Below are positions 18,747 to 27,872 of a DNA stretch of 64,000 bases, one piece after another. The translations under genes were made by a program, and so were the position numbers. The notes under the pieces were generated by a model. The model had not been told where the DNA came from and did not search any database. It worked only from the letters and a program-made list of their open reading frames with translations. The stretch covers positions 124,001 to 188,000 of the forward strand of contig NC_014804.1 in the NCBI RefSeq assembly GCF_000151105.2, written 5' to 3'. Within the stretch, counting starts at the first letter, position 1, and each line of letters starts with the position of its first letter. The DNA comes from Thermococcus barophilus MP. Lineage in GTDB: Archaea; Methanobacteriota_B; Thermococci; Thermococcales; Thermococcaceae.

Positions 18747-19093
18747 CTTTTATTTTCCAAATCTCTTTGTGAAGAATCTTTTTATTTTTGAAAAAATTGA
18801 TTCATGCTCGCTGTTTTCAAAGGTAGCATTTTGTTGGTATTTTCTTGCCTATAACTCGGCATCTTTTCTCTTCATTTCGTAACGTGATGTTGTATCTTTT
18901 ACTCCCCACTTATGCTGGGACTCAGGATTACCACCGGGGATTATTACCATTGCATCCTATTTAAGTTTTTACTCATATCACGTAAACTGGCACAAGTTTT
19001 ATAAATTCTCGATCTTTATTATACTTTGGTAATTAAAACTGAAAAAGATTAAGCTCTATAGTTATAGTGTTATAGTGTTAGTGAGGTGAGAAT
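18747..19093. other. Gene-free stretch before the pilin-like micro-operon
   Basis: About 350 bases, very AT-rich. A TATA-like TTTATAAATT is at about 18999-19008, with a second AT-rich block TTTATTATAC just after it. Three short near-direct repeats (TTATAGTG, TTATAGTG, TTAGTG) at 19062-19083 sit just before the ribosome-binding site. No reading frame or RNA gene is evident. Confidence 0.4.
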
Positions 19094-19234
19094 GTGGAGG
19101 AAAAGACAAAGAAAGTGGTTATCTGGTTAATAGACAAGTTTGTAGATTTTATCATTATAACAGCCGGTGTTGCTTTAGGCATAATAATTGCTGCAGGGTT
19201 TATCGCAAAGCACATGATTGCAGCACTTCCATAG
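19094..19234 (+). CDS. Small single-pass membrane protein (46 aa), pilin-linked
   Basis: A 46-residue frame starting at GTG after GAGGTGAGAAT: a charged N-terminus MEEKTKK, an amphipathic stretch VVIWLIDKFVDF, then a hydrophobic helix IIITAGVALGIIIAAGFIA. No family is recognised. The 11-base gap to the class III signal peptide gene, which has its own strong ribosome-binding site, indicates one transcript. It could be a second small pilus or membrane component. The alternative ATG at 19092 gives only a very short frame. Confidence 0.6.
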   Translation: MEEKTKKVVIWLIDKFVDFIIITAGVALGIIIAAGFIAKHMIAALP

Positions 19235-19245
19235 GGGGGAGTAAA

Positions 19246-19422
19246 TTGAGAGGACAAGCGGCAATTGAATATTTGTTCATGATTTTACTGGCCCTGCTCA
19301 TAGTAAGCTTAGTTATACGATACATAAAGAACATAGCCAATGAAGCTGGTCAGACAATAGAAAATGCCACAAGGGTATTATTGAGGGAGCTTCAGAGTTC
19401 TTATTCAAATATTGGAAAATAA
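19246..19422 (+). CDS. Class III signal peptide (pilin-like) protein, 58 aa
   Basis: A 58-residue protein starting at TTG after AGGGGGGAGTAAA. It opens MRGQAAIEYLFMILLALLIVSLV: a short basic leader, then Q-x3-E-x3-L and a hydrophobic helix, the pattern of archaeal class III signal peptides cut by an EppA-type prepilin peptidase just before Gln. The mature protein would be about 55 residues with a charged tail RYIKNIANEAGQTIENATRVLLRELQ, the size of small archaeal pilins. It is preceded by a 46-residue membrane protein and faces the TRAP permease gene tail to tail. Confidence 0.75.
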   Translation: MRGQAAIEYLFMILLALLIVSLVIRYIKNIANEAGQTIENATRVLLRELQSSYSNIGK

Positions 19423-19430
19423 AAGAAATG

Positions 19431-21722
19431 TCAAGATTTTCTTGCATATAGTATAACACCCATAATTGAAAGCACAACCAAGGCTATTGGAATTGGGTGT
19501 AATGTCGCTCCTACTAGTCCAAGTGCACCAAAGATAACCCTGAGTTCTTTTCTTATTGGTTTCTTATAGTAACCCGTGATAGCTATTGATAGGAGATACA
19601 TTATGAGTATTGTTGCTATGAAGTAGTAGAGTACTCTGAGTGCAACTTCTGGTGTCCACTGCTGAACTGTTATCAGGAACATTTCTGGATGGGTAAAGTA
19701 TATGTATGGTCCAATGTAGCCGGCTAAGGCATATTTAACCGAATTAGTTGCGGTTTTCCAGAAGTCTCCTCCAGCTAATGCTGAACCCGCGTATGCTGCC
19801 AGGGCAACAGGAGGTGTTAGATCAGCAAGTATTCCAAAGTAAAACACGAAGAAGTGAGCTGCTAACAGCGCGATTGGGGTTGCATACCCTGGAACCGATG
19901 CAGAGTAAATTGGATTGTTTGCCACAGCGTTAAAGACTGCTGGAGCTGCTACCAATGACGTGATAACGTAGTTTGCGGTTGTTGGCACACCCATACCAAG
20001 TATTAGGCTGAATATCATTGCCATCATTAAGAGCAACAGTAGGTTTCCTCCGGCTAAGTCAACAAGTCTGTATCCAAGAGACGTTACCAGCCCTGTCATT
20101 GTAAGGACACCTTGAATTAAACCAGCACTTGCCGCTGCAAGCATAACTGTTGTGCTTGTTTTACCTGCACTTATCATGGACTCATAAGTTGCCGAATACA
20201 TTGCTTTGCCGCCTTCTGTTTTGGATTTGTATCCAACTATTAGAGAGAAAATTATTCCAAAAACACCGCTCATTAAAAGGATTTCTTCTTTTCTCATATA
20301 AAGAAACTTCCCGAGTGCCACAAGGAATATGAACAGCATGCTTATGTAGAATTTTTCATTGAACTCTACTTTGTCTGTTGTAATTGCCATGATGATTAGT
20401 GCCAGTCCAATTATCAGGAGAATAATTCCCACAGGTTTTGCATGTTGTCTTCCTGTGAACATTAGGAGGGTTGTAATAAGAACTGTTGCCACATAAAGTG
20501 GTTCATGTCCAGGAATTTCATCTTTTGAAACCCATGCAACCCAGATTGCAATACCCAGTGAGGAAACTGCTGCAATATGTGGGGCAATACCCCATACCAA
20601 CGCAACAGTAATTACAAGTATTGGCAACAATATGTACAGTTTCCTCAGAAAATACCTTATTGGTTTAAAGTGTTCTCTTGGCATTCCCTTCAAACCTAAG
20701 CGTTTAGTCTCAAGATCAATGAACAGATAGACCCCTGAGTAATAGATTAATGCCGGCAGTACTGCTGCAATGATAAGCTTATTATATGGGACACCAAGAA
20801 ACTGTGCCATGATAAATGCAGCCGCACCCATTACTGGAGGCATCAGCTGACCTCCAGTTGAAGCCACGGGTTCAACGGCACCGGCGATCTCTGGCGGATA
20901 ACCTGCTTTTTTCATAAGTGGGATTGTGAATGTTCCTGTTGTTAGAACGTTGGCAACTGAACTTCCGCTTACTGTTCCCATCATACCACTTGAGATAACA
21001 GCTGCCTTTGCAGGGCCTCCAGGTCTTGGGCCAAATATTGATATCATGAATTCGGTGATGTAGTCACTTACTCCAATTTTCAGCAAGAATGCCCCAAAGA
21101 ATACGAATGCAAAGACGTAGATTGTCATGACGTAGAATGGAATGCCAAAAATACCCTGATCGAGGTAGAGATACTGAGCTATGCGTGTCCAGTTGAAACC
21201 CGCATCTTTTATACCATAGAGAAGGAATACAGTGACTATTGTTGGCAGGATCCATCCTATCGCTCTTCTGGTGGCTTCTAAGACCAGGATTATGGCGAGG
21301 AAACCAAATATAACATCTGTCTGGTTAACGTCATAGTACACCATATATGTCGGCCATCTCCAGAATTTATACAGTGCGGCTGCTAATCCAAGAAGTATTA
21401 AGATGTAGTCTATTAGCTGCACTTTCTTGAGGTACTTGTCCTTCTTTATTATTGGGTATCTAAGGAATGCTATAACAAATATCATGCCCAAAACAAACGC
21501 CATTACCTGCTGATCCTGAAAATCAAGCTTTAAAATTTCGATTCTTATGCCCAATCTGTCGAATAGGGAATATACTGTAAATGTAAAGTTAAATATAAAC
21601 AGTATCTCGAAGATACCTATGAGTATTGCTGCAGCCTTTACTACATTTTCCAGCTTTGGTGGTAGTGTTCTCGTTTTTTCGAGTGCTATTTTCTTTTCAA
21701 TTTTTTCAAGGTTCTCTCCCAT
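19431..21722 (-). CDS. TRAP transporter permease, fused 4TM/12TM (TAXI type)
   Basis: A 763-residue fused small and large membrane subunit of a TRAP transporter, the form that works with TAXI binding proteins. More than 15 hydrophobic segments are seen; the family regions GGQLMPPVMGAAAFIMAQFL and GMGVPTTANYVITSLVAAP are present. It couples substrate uptake to an ion gradient. The ATG at 21722 follows GGAGGTG, which lies in the last codons of the DUF1850 gene. It is the last gene of the operon TAXI protein, DUF1850, permease. Confidence 0.93.
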   Translation of the reverse strand: MGENLEKIEKKIALEKTRTLPPKLENVVKAAAILIGIFEILFIFNFTFTVYSLFDRLGIRIEILKLDFQDQQVMAFVLGMIFVIAFLRYPIIKKDKYLKKVQLIDYILILLGLAAALYKFWRWPTYMVYYDVNQTDVIFGFLAIILVLEATRRAIGWILPTIVTVFLLYGIKDAGFNWTRIAQYLYLDQGIFGIPFYVMTIYVFAFVFFGAFLLKIGVSDYITEFMISIFGPRPGGPAKAAVISSGMMGTVSGSSVANVLTTGTFTIPLMKKAGYPPEIAGAVEPVASTGGQLMPPVMGAAAFIMAQFLGVPYNKLIIAAVLPALIYYSGVYLFIDLETKRLGLKGMPREHFKPIRYFLRKLYILLPILVITVALVWGIAPHIAAVSSLGIAIWVAWVSKDEIPGHEPLYVATVLITTLLMFTGRQHAKPVGIILLIIGLALIIMAITTDKVEFNEKFYISMLFIFLVALGKFLYMRKEEILLMSGVFGIIFSLIVGYKSKTEGGKAMYSATYESMISAGKTSTTVMLAAASAGLIQGVLTMTGLVTSLGYRLVDLAGGNLLLLLMMAMIFSLILGMGVPTTANYVITSLVAAPAVFNAVANNPIYSASVPGYATPIALLAAHFFVFYFGILADLTPPVALAAYAGSALAGGDFWKTATNSVKYALAGYIGPYIYFTHPEMFLITVQQWTPEVALRVLYYFIATILIMYLLSIAITGYYKKPIRKELRVIFGALGLVGATLHPIPIALVVLSIMGVILYARKS

Positions 21723-21724
21723 AA

Positions 21725-22186
21725 TCAACACCTCCTACTTATTATCAACAAGATTGGAACCCTCCTAATCTCAATTTTCATGATGCCGTCCTCTTTTGGC
21801 TGGACAAAAACAATTTTGTCATTGATTTTTATGGTAGCGTTGTTAATGGGAATGAACCAATACTCCCATTTCTTTCCAAGAAATTTGTTCATCTTTTTTA
21901 CATAGAAACTCCCAGCTCGATAGTTAAAGTCCAGTGGTTGTCCTGCAAGAAACTCCTGCCATCGTTCCTCCACGGCAAAAATACCTCGCTTTGAAACACG
22001 ATACACATCCACGACTTTGGTTAGCGATACGCTGTGAGTATAACTAATTTCGAGTGTGGAATTTGAGCCAAGGAAATAATAACATGCGGTATTCTCAAAT
22101 TCTATTCTAATTACGGAAACCGGGACAAGCATTACAACTGCAATTAAAAGCAAGAAAAAAAGAAAAAATTTCTTCAAAAAGTTCAC
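21725..22186 (-). CDS. DUF1850 protein, TRAP-TAXI accessory
   Basis: A 153-residue protein with an N-terminal transmembrane or signal segment (FFLFFLLLIAVVMLVPVSV) and an extracytoplasmic beta-rich domain with LEISYTHSVSLTKVVDVYRV and a conserved ERWQEF patch, as in DUF1850, a family found almost only next to TAXI-TRAP genes. A GTG at 22186 is reported as the start; a TTG nine bases downstream, about 5 bases after GGGGTGA, is equally possible. It stands between the binding protein and permease genes, so a role in transport is inferred. Confidence 0.78.
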   Translation of the reverse strand: MNFLKKFFLFFLLLIAVVMLVPVSVIRIEFENTACYYFLGSNSTLEISYTHSVSLTKVVDVYRVSKRGIFAVEERWQEFLAGQPLDFNYRAGSFYVKKMNKFLGKKWEYWFIPINNATIKINDKIVFVQPKEDGIMKIEIRRVPILLIISRRC

Positions 22187-22190
22187 CCCA

Positions 22191-23225
22191 TCATCCCTTA
22201 AGGTTGTCTGGAACTTTTATGCCGTGCTCTTCATAATATTTGACGGCTCCTGGGTGGAGTGGTATCATAAGACCATCAAAGGCATGCTTCATGTCGATCT
22301 GCTTTGCAACTTGGTGAGCCTTGGCTAATTCATCAATGTTCTCGTAGAGTATCTTAGTAATCTCATAAACAACTTCATCTGGCAAGTCTTTGTGAACGAC
22401 AAGTGTTGCTTTGACTGCAATTGTCTGTGTGTCCTCGGTCATTCCTTTGTATGTTCCTTTTGGAATAATTACCTTAACATAGAAGGGATATCCTTGGTCA
22501 TGAAGCTTTTTAATGACATCGTCCGGGATTGGAATTAATCTAACTGGGACCTTAACTGCAATCTGGTCAATTGCTGGTGCAGGATATGCAATAACTGTGA
22601 ACTCAGCATCTACCTGTCCGAGGACTAAGCTTTGAGCAGCTTCCTCGAAGGTCTGGTAAACTGGTTCAATTTTGTCCCAGACTCCAGCTGCCTTGAGGAC
22701 TCTCTCGGCTGTTGCAGCAACACCGCTACCTGCGGCACCAACAACAACCTTCTTACCGGCCAGGTCTTGGAGCGTCTTGATGTCGCTGTCGGCTCTTACA
22801 ACAATCTGGACGGGTTCTGGATAGAGGGTTCCTATGCCTCTGAGAACCTTAATTGGATTGCCCTCGAACTGGTATTTTCCTTCCCAAGCATACCAGGTAA
22901 CATCATTCTGAGCTATAGCAACTTGGGCTTCTCCTTTTCCTATTGCTTTACAGTTAGCAACACTTGCTCCACTTGTGACGGCTTTTGCGGCAATTAGGTT
23001 ACTCTTTTTGTTTATAACTTTTGCAAGCATTGAACCAATTGCAAAATAGACGCTACCAGGACCAGAGCCGGTATATATTGTAATCTCATACTTGCCTTCC
23101 TCATTCTTTGTCACAATCGGTGCTTGAGTTTGTGTGCCGGTTGTAGTCGTTTTTTGGGTACATCCTGCGGCTACTAAGGCCAACACCAAAACAAAAACCA
23201 AACCTAAGGCTTTCCACCTTCTCAT
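22191..23225 (-). CDS. TAXI family TRAP solute-binding lipoprotein
   Basis: A 344-residue extracytoplasmic receptor. The N-terminus MRRWKALGLVFVLVLALVAAGCTQK has a lipobox, followed by a Thr-rich linker. The TAXI domain is seen in ITIYTGSGPGSVYFAIGSMLAKVIN and SGASVANCKAIGKGEAQVAIAQNDVTW. Known TAXI proteins bind glutamate, glutamine or other carboxylates, so an acidic ligand is plausible. The ATG after GAGGTGGCTAAAA is the start; earlier in-frame codons lie in that site. First gene of its operon. Confidence 0.92.
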   Translation of the reverse strand: MRRWKALGLVFVLVLALVAAGCTQKTTTTGTQTQAPIVTKNEEGKYEITIYTGSGPGSVYFAIGSMLAKVINKKSNLIAAKAVTSGASVANCKAIGKGEAQVAIAQNDVTWYAWEGKYQFEGNPIKVLRGIGTLYPEPVQIVVRADSDIKTLQDLAGKKVVVGAAGSGVAATAERVLKAAGVWDKIEPVYQTFEEAAQSLVLGQVDAEFTVIAYPAPAIDQIAVKVPVRLIPIPDDVIKKLHDQGYPFYVKVIIPKGTYKGMTEDTQTIAVKATLVVHKDLPDEVVYEITKILYENIDELAKAHQVAKQIDMKHAFDGLMIPLHPGAVKYYEEHGIKVPDNLKG

Positions 23226-23274
23226 TTTTAGCCACCTCAAGGAAGTGGGGGACTATGTCCCCCAGCATCTTAAT

Positions 23275-23335
23275 TGTTTACAAACTTAAACATTATATAT
23301 TTTTTGTTTTTTTGGAAGATTTACATACAAGTAAA
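23275..23335 (-). promoter_or_regulatory. Promoter of the TAXI-TRAP operon with inverted repeats
   Basis: On the minus strand a TATA element AATATATAAT lies at 23292-23301. An inverted repeat TGTTTA-N6-TAAACA (23275-23292) is just downstream of it and TTTACATACAAGTAAA (23320-23335, arms TTTAC/GTAAA with a 6-base centre) is upstream. The latter pattern, TTTAC-N6-GTAAA, recurs at the kamA-like promoter, suggesting one regulator for both units. Confidence 0.45.
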
Positions 23336-23365
23336 CAAAGGAAATGGTAGAGAGGCGAAAATTTT

Positions 23366-25279
23366 TCAGTAGTAGTACCAGATTGTCCAGTAGTCATTGG
23401 GGTCTTCTCCTATACTTTCAAGATACTCAAGGTATTCTTTGATTGGGACATCTGGATATGTATAGAGCTTGGTCTCGCTGATACCCTTCTCCCATGGGTG
23501 CATGAGATAAATCCTGCTTCCATCCGGTCTGATTCCAACTAACTCTCTATCCTGCCATGCTCTCAGATGGTTCTTACCCATTCTTGGGACATTAAAGACA
23601 GGCTCGTCTGGTCTGAACTGTCCGGGTAATAGTCTTGCTTCCTCTTTTCTCTCCTGGACAACCCTTGCTATTGGCACGAGGTAATCTTTCTGCTCAATCT
23701 TGCCCTTTGGATAGAATGTATAGTATGGATCAATCCCTACTTTTCTCAGAGCAATTCTCAATGCAACATTTTCGAATCTCCTGCTAACATTTCTCTGGTA
23801 AACCAGCTGATTGTAGATGTAAATTCCTTGTCTTCTAATCTTGTATGTTGCTTCTGCTACTTCCGGGGTTACTTCATAGGCAGTTTCAAAGTGAGTTGAA
23901 ATTGAGACATTTCTCTTTCCTGGCTCAATATAGCTTCCGAGAATTTCTGCCAAACTGTTGGTGATTCTCATTGGAACTGTTACAAAAATCCTGCTTCCCC
24001 ACCTGATGTTGACAACATGGTCAAACTCCGAGAGCCTGCTCATAATCTTGTCAATAATCTTGTCACTTAGTGCTAAAGGATCCCCACCGGTGATTAGGAC
24101 GTCAAGCATCGACTCATGTTCACCAAACCACTCTATCGCTGCTTCAATCTTGTCCCATCCTGGGAATGAACCTGCCATAAATGGCTCAAGAACTTCCCAG
24201 TTTCTCTGACAGTAAACACATATTTGTGGACATGTGTCGTAAGCTTTGAGAATAGCTATTGTGACATATCTCCTTGTAATAAGGTCAAGTGGTGAAGTGT
24301 CGTGTTCTCCCATGAAGTCGAAGTAGTATTCTCTATCCTCCCTATGCTGGAGCATGTTTGAGACATACCATGTGGGTGGCATTACTTGCCTTCTTACATG
24401 TCTGTCTTCTTTATATGGGTTCTCAAAGTCCCAGAGGTGCAAATAGTACGGAGTAATTCCCCAAGGTATGCCATACTTCACAGCGATTTCTACTTGTTTC
24501 AAATCTTCTTCTGGAACTTTTACTATCCCAAGTTCATTCAGTTCTCTAAGGGTTTCAAGACCTTTTTCTCTCTTTAGCACGTGGGAGAACTGCCATCTAT
24601 AGTCAAACCACTCGTCTTCAGTTATGCCCCAGTATTCCATAAGTTTTTCTCTCTGTCTCTTTCTCTTTTCAATAATATGCTTGTCAAGACCGCTCGGATA
24701 CTTTTTGAGATAGCTCTTAATGTATTCCCATACTTTGTCAAGATACTCCGATCTCATAAGGGCAGCTTTTCTTCCTTTTATTTTGCTGAAATCAACAAAT
24801 TTAACTCCAGCAGCTTCCAGTTTTGGTCCAAGCCATCCTTTTGAATATCCTGTTACTCCAGCCATTGCCTTGAAGAGGTGCTTGAACTCTTCCACAAAAC
24901 CTTCTGTGATTATGCTTAGAACCCTTTTGTCGCCTTTCGTAGCTTTCCAGAGATACTCCAATGTAGAAAATCCAGCAGCTTTTTCGCCATATTCAGAGAT
25001 TATGTTTAAGAACACATTTATAGCCTCGATGGCAAGCCATCTGTCCATTGCATCGACATCAATGTCCCCATTCTTGTACTTCCACAGCAAATCTTCAGCG
25101 AATCTTCTTAGCTTGTCTCTTGCTTCCTCAACATTTTCGCTGGTGAGTAGGATCTCTTTAATTTCAGGAAGAGGATCAAAAATTTTCAAAAAATCTTCAT
25201 GATTAATTCCCTGTTTTAATCCCCAGGGGGACTCTTCAATGTTAAACGTTGAAACTGCGCTTTCCATTTGCTTTTCCAT
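23366..25279 (-). CDS. KamA-like radical SAM aminomutase with long N-terminal extension
   Basis: A 637-residue protein whose C-terminal half resembles lysine 2,3-aminomutase: the radical SAM cluster CPQICVYC (Cys at about 350, 354 and 357), the ITGGDPLALSD SAM motif, and a YNQLVYQR segment. The enzyme class shifts an alpha-amino group to the beta position using PLP and SAM. The about 340-residue N-terminal part, helical and charged, is absent from ordinary 400-460-residue KamA. After the conserved NQ the family's YQCDL-like segment reads YPKGK, so the substrate may not be lysine. The ATG follows GGGGTGATAGGT. The TAXI operon lies directly downstream. Confidence 0.82.
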   Translation of the reverse strand: MEKQMESAVSTFNIEESPWGLKQGINHEDFLKIFDPLPEIKEILLTSENVEEARDKLRRFAEDLLWKYKNGDIDVDAMDRWLAIEAINVFLNIISEYGEKAAGFSTLEYLWKATKGDKRVLSIITEGFVEEFKHLFKAMAGVTGYSKGWLGPKLEAAGVKFVDFSKIKGRKAALMRSEYLDKVWEYIKSYLKKYPSGLDKHIIEKRKRQREKLMEYWGITEDEWFDYRWQFSHVLKREKGLETLRELNELGIVKVPEEDLKQVEIAVKYGIPWGITPYYLHLWDFENPYKEDRHVRRQVMPPTWYVSNMLQHREDREYYFDFMGEHDTSPLDLITRRYVTIAILKAYDTCPQICVYCQRNWEVLEPFMAGSFPGWDKIEAAIEWFGEHESMLDVLITGGDPLALSDKIIDKIMSRLSEFDHVVNIRWGSRIFVTVPMRITNSLAEILGSYIEPGKRNVSISTHFETAYEVTPEVAEATYKIRRQGIYIYNQLVYQRNVSRRFENVALRIALRKVGIDPYYTFYPKGKIEQKDYLVPIARVVQERKEEARLLPGQFRPDEPVFNVPRMGKNHLRAWQDRELVGIRPDGSRIYLMHPWEKGISETKLYTYPDVPIKEYLEYLESIGEDPNDYWTIWYYY

Positions 25280-25714
25280 ACCTATCACCCCATGCCCATA
25301 TTTGGGCATTAGTGCCCCTCAGATGCATAAGTGTACTTATCACATCATTGGGGCTATTTTACAGATGTTAATGGATATATGTAGTGTTATATATTTTGCG
25401 TTTACAAGCATGTAAAACATTACAAAATTCAAATTTATCAGTTAATATAATGAAAAAATTTTACATAATTGGTCATTTCTTTCTAAAATTTTGCTGAACA
25501 TTTCTAAATACATGGCTTATAATCCAGATTGTCTTGATAAATGTAAATAATTGTTGAAAGAGTTGAAATGTTAAGGATATTGGTGTTGCTTGCTTGGATA
25601 TATTGTCCATCATAAAGTAATCTAAACATTGTATTAAGAACATAAAACTTCACTGAGCTTTTACAAAAAGCCTTTTAATAATTTAAACACTTGTGGTCAT
25701 TTGGGGATGATTGT
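25280..25714. other. Divergent intergenic region between kamA-like gene and dtdA
   Basis: 435 bases, strongly AT-rich, with no reading frame or RNA gene seen. It holds the kamA-like promoter described separately (25388-25416) and the dtdA promoter, probably near the AT-rich stretch before GGGGATGATTGT. Several partial TTTAC half-sites (for example around 25360 and 25460) are scattered in it. Confidence 0.4.
25388..25416 (-). promoter_or_regulatory. kamA-like gene promoter with TTTAC-N6-GTAAA repeat
   Basis: Minus-strand TATA element at about 25388-25396 is bordered upstream by TTTACAAGCATGTAAA (25401-25416), a 6-bp inverted repeat TTTACA/TGTAAA. It matches the pattern at the TAXI operon promoter. 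A site just upstream of TATA is typical of archaeal activators. Confidence 0.45.
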
Positions 25715-26533
25715 ATGAAAATCATAATGACGACTAAAATTGATTTGGCTTCAGCGAATATAAAGCAAAAACTAATTGAAAACTTTGGGTTTAAAGAAAG
25801 TGATGCCAAATTTGATAGTAACGTAGTGTACAAGAAGGGAGACATTCTGATTCTTACAACAAATCAAGAGATGATATATTATGATTATTTAGACAAAGAA
25901 ATCGAAAGGCAACTAAGTATCAGACCAGAACTTATCATTTTTGCTTCAAGACATTCAAGCAAACAGAAACTGCCTACTTTGACAACTCATGTTACTGGAA
26001 ACTGGGGTAAATCAATGTACGGTGGCAGAGATAACAGCTTGGCTATAGCCCAACCAACTGCAATGAAGCTGGCATTATTGAAAATGAGTGAGCTCAATGA
26101 TTTGGGATGGATGGTCTGTTATGAGGCAACACATCATGGACCAAGTGAAGTTAATGTCCCCTCGCTTTTCATTGAAATCGGTTCAAGCGAAAAAGAGTGG
26201 GTTAATGACAGAGCTGGAGAGATCTTGGCAGAGACAATAATGTATGTCATCAGCAATTACTTAAAGAAGGACTTTAAAGTTGCTATTGGAATTGGTGGAG
26301 GGCACTATGCCCCAAAGCAAACAAAAGTTGCACTGAGTTCAGAGCTTGCTTTTTCTCATATTGCAGCAAAGTATGCTCACCCTGTATCCAGAGAGATGCT
26401 GCTAAAGTCTATTGAAAGAACAGCCGAACAAGTTGAGGCAATATACGTAGATTGGAAGGGCAGTAAAGGTGAAACAAGGCAGTTAGCAAGATCCTTGGCA
26501 GAGGAACTTGGCTTGGAGTTTATCAAAGATTAG
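25715..26533 (+). CDS. dtdA: D-aminoacyl-tRNA deacylase, archaeal DtdA (GEK1-like)
   Basis: A 272-residue enzyme that removes D-amino acids mischarged onto tRNA. Family landmarks are [46 protein letters not shown] and [10 protein letters not shown], with conserved His and Glu residues for zinc and substrate binding. The start is the ATG after GGGGATGATTGT; a GTG 24 bases upstream would add non-family residues. It stands alone with its own promoter, before ftsZ. Confidence 0.92.
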   Translation: MKIIMTTKIDLASANIKQKLIENFGFKESDAKFDSNVVYKKGDILILTTNQEMIYYDYLDKEIERQLSIRPELIIFASRHSSKQKLPTLTTHVTGNWGKSMYGGRDNSLAIAQPTAMKLALLKMSELNDLGWMVCYEATHHGPSEVNVPSLFIEIGSSEKEWVNDRAGEILAETIMYVISNYLKKDFKVAIGIGGGHYAPKQTKVALSSELAFSHIAAKYAHPVSREMLLKSIERTAEQVEAIYVDWKGSKGETRQLARSLAEELGLEFIKD

Positions 26534-26599
26534 CTGGACAAAATCTTTAAAGCATTTCACCTTCAAATTTAAGAATTAGCTGTGTAATCTTAGCTAAAA

Positions 26600-26608
26600 T
26601 TTATATAT
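26600..26608 (+). promoter_or_regulatory. TATA box of the ftsZ operon
   Basis: TTTATATAT preceded by CTAAAA (BRE-like) about 65 bases before the ftsZ ATG; GGAGGGTGAAGAA then precedes the start codon, giving a leader of about 40 bases. Confidence 0.55.
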
Positions 26609-26665
26609 TGCTTTAAACTACAGAATTTACCAGATGTTAAATTGTTTCCATAGGAGGGTGAAGAA

Positions 26666-27787
26666 ATGTTAAAGTTAATTGAAAGTGCAATAGAAAGAAC
26701 ATCCCAAGAGGCGGGCAAGGTGAATGAAGTACAAGTTCCTCAAAGCGATGTTGATGAAGAGCTTAGAAGAATTTTAGAGCAGATACAGGCTAAGATCTAT
26801 GTCGTTGGTGTCGGCGGTGCTGGTTGTAATACAATAAATAGAATGATGGAAGTTGGTATTCAGGGTGCTAAGGTTATTGCAATTAACACTGATGCTCAGG
26901 ATTTGCTCAAGGTTAGAGCTCATAAAAAGATACTCATTGGTAAAGATCTCACAAGGGGGTTAGGAGCTGGAAACAATCCAAAAATCGGTGAAGAAGCAGC
27001 AAAAGAAAGTGAAAAAGATATCAGAGATGCTCTTGAAGGGGCGGATATGGTCTTCATCACCTGCGGCCTTGGTGGAGGTACTGGAACGGGTGCAGCTCCA
27101 ATTGTTGCTGAACTGGCAAAGAAGATGGGAGCTCTAACAGTTTCCGTCGTTACACTTCCTTTCACAGTTGAAGGCATTAGGAGAATCAAAAACGCTGAGT
27201 ATGGTCTTGAAAGGCTCAGAAAGAACAGTGATACTGTTATTGTAATACCAAATGATAAACTCATGGAAGTTGCTCCAAACTTGCCAATCCACTTAGCATT
27301 CAAAGTCGCCGATGAAATACTTGTCCAAGCAGTTAAGGGAATCACCGAACTCATAACGAAACCTGGCTTAGTTAACCTTGATTTCGCTGATGTTAGGGCA
27401 GTCATGAAAGATGGCGGTGTTGCAATGATCGGTATTGGTGAGAGTGACAGTGAGAAGAGAGCACTTGAAGCTGCAACACAGGCTTTAAACAGCCCATTGC
27501 TTGATGTTGATATCAGCGGTGCCAAAGGTGCGTTGATAAGCATTGCTGGAAGTGATGTAAAGCTTGAGGAAGCACAGCAGATAATTGAGCTTGTTACAAG
27601 CAAGCTTGATCCTGAGGCGCAGGTAATCTGGGGAATTCAGCTTGATGAGGAGCTTGGTAAGACTATAAGAGTTATGGTTGTAGTTACAGGTGTAAGCTCT
27701 CCATATGCTGTTGTTGAGGAGGAGGCAACATATTTCTCTGAAGAGGGTGAGAGAAAAGTCATTCACCTCGATCTGGAGGAACTTTGA
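26666..27787 (+). CDS. ftsZ: Cell division protein FtsZ
   Basis: A 373-residue tubulin-like GTPase that forms the division ring. The GTP-binding tubulin signature [12 protein letters not shown] (near residues 133-144) and the early [13 protein letters not shown] loop are intact. It has an N-terminal extension of about 38 residues typical of archaeal FtsZ1. Placement right before secE, spt5 and the L11/L1/P0/P1 genes is conserved across Euryarchaeota. The start follows GGAGGGTGAAGAA. Confidence 0.96.
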   Translation: MLKLIESAIERTSQEAGKVNEVQVPQSDVDEELRRILEQIQAKIYVVGVGGAGCNTINRMMEVGIQGAKVIAINTDAQDLLKVRAHKKILIGKDLTRGLGAGNNPKIGEEAAKESEKDIRDALEGADMVFITCGLGGGTGTGAAPIVAELAKKMGALTVSVVTLPFTVEGIRRIKNAEYGLERLRKNSDTVIVIPNDKLMEVAPNLPIHLAFKVADEILVQAVKGITELITKPGLVNLDFADVRAVMKDGGVAMIGIGESDSEKRALEAATQALNSPLLDVDISGAKGALISIAGSDVKLEEAQQIIELVTSKLDPEAQVIWGIQLDEELGKTIRVMVVVTGVSSPYAVVEEEATYFSEEGERKVIHLDLEEL

Positions 27788-27802
27788 TCTTCTCTTTTTA
27801 CC
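27788..27802 (+). terminator. Pyrimidine-rich signal after ftsZ
   Basis: TCTTCTCTTTTTACC directly follows the stop codon, with a T5 run. It may reduce read-through into secE, which has its own AT-rich leader (TTTTAAAACCC, then AAAGACTTAAAAAG). Confidence 0.35.
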
Positions 27803-27872
27803 CCAAACTTTTAAAACCCAAACCCGTACCTAAGATTAACAAAAGACTTAAAAAGCTACTGGGGTGTTAGAT

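Noticed and set aside
19062-19083. Short repeats TTATAGTG x2 plus TTAGTG as a CRISPR or repeat array
   Set aside because: Only about 22 bases, no spacers and no cas genes in the window; most likely simple AT-rich repetition in a leader.
27864-27872. Upstream GTG as the SecE start
   Set aside because: It lies within GGGGTGTTAG, which is the ribosome-binding site of the next GTG.
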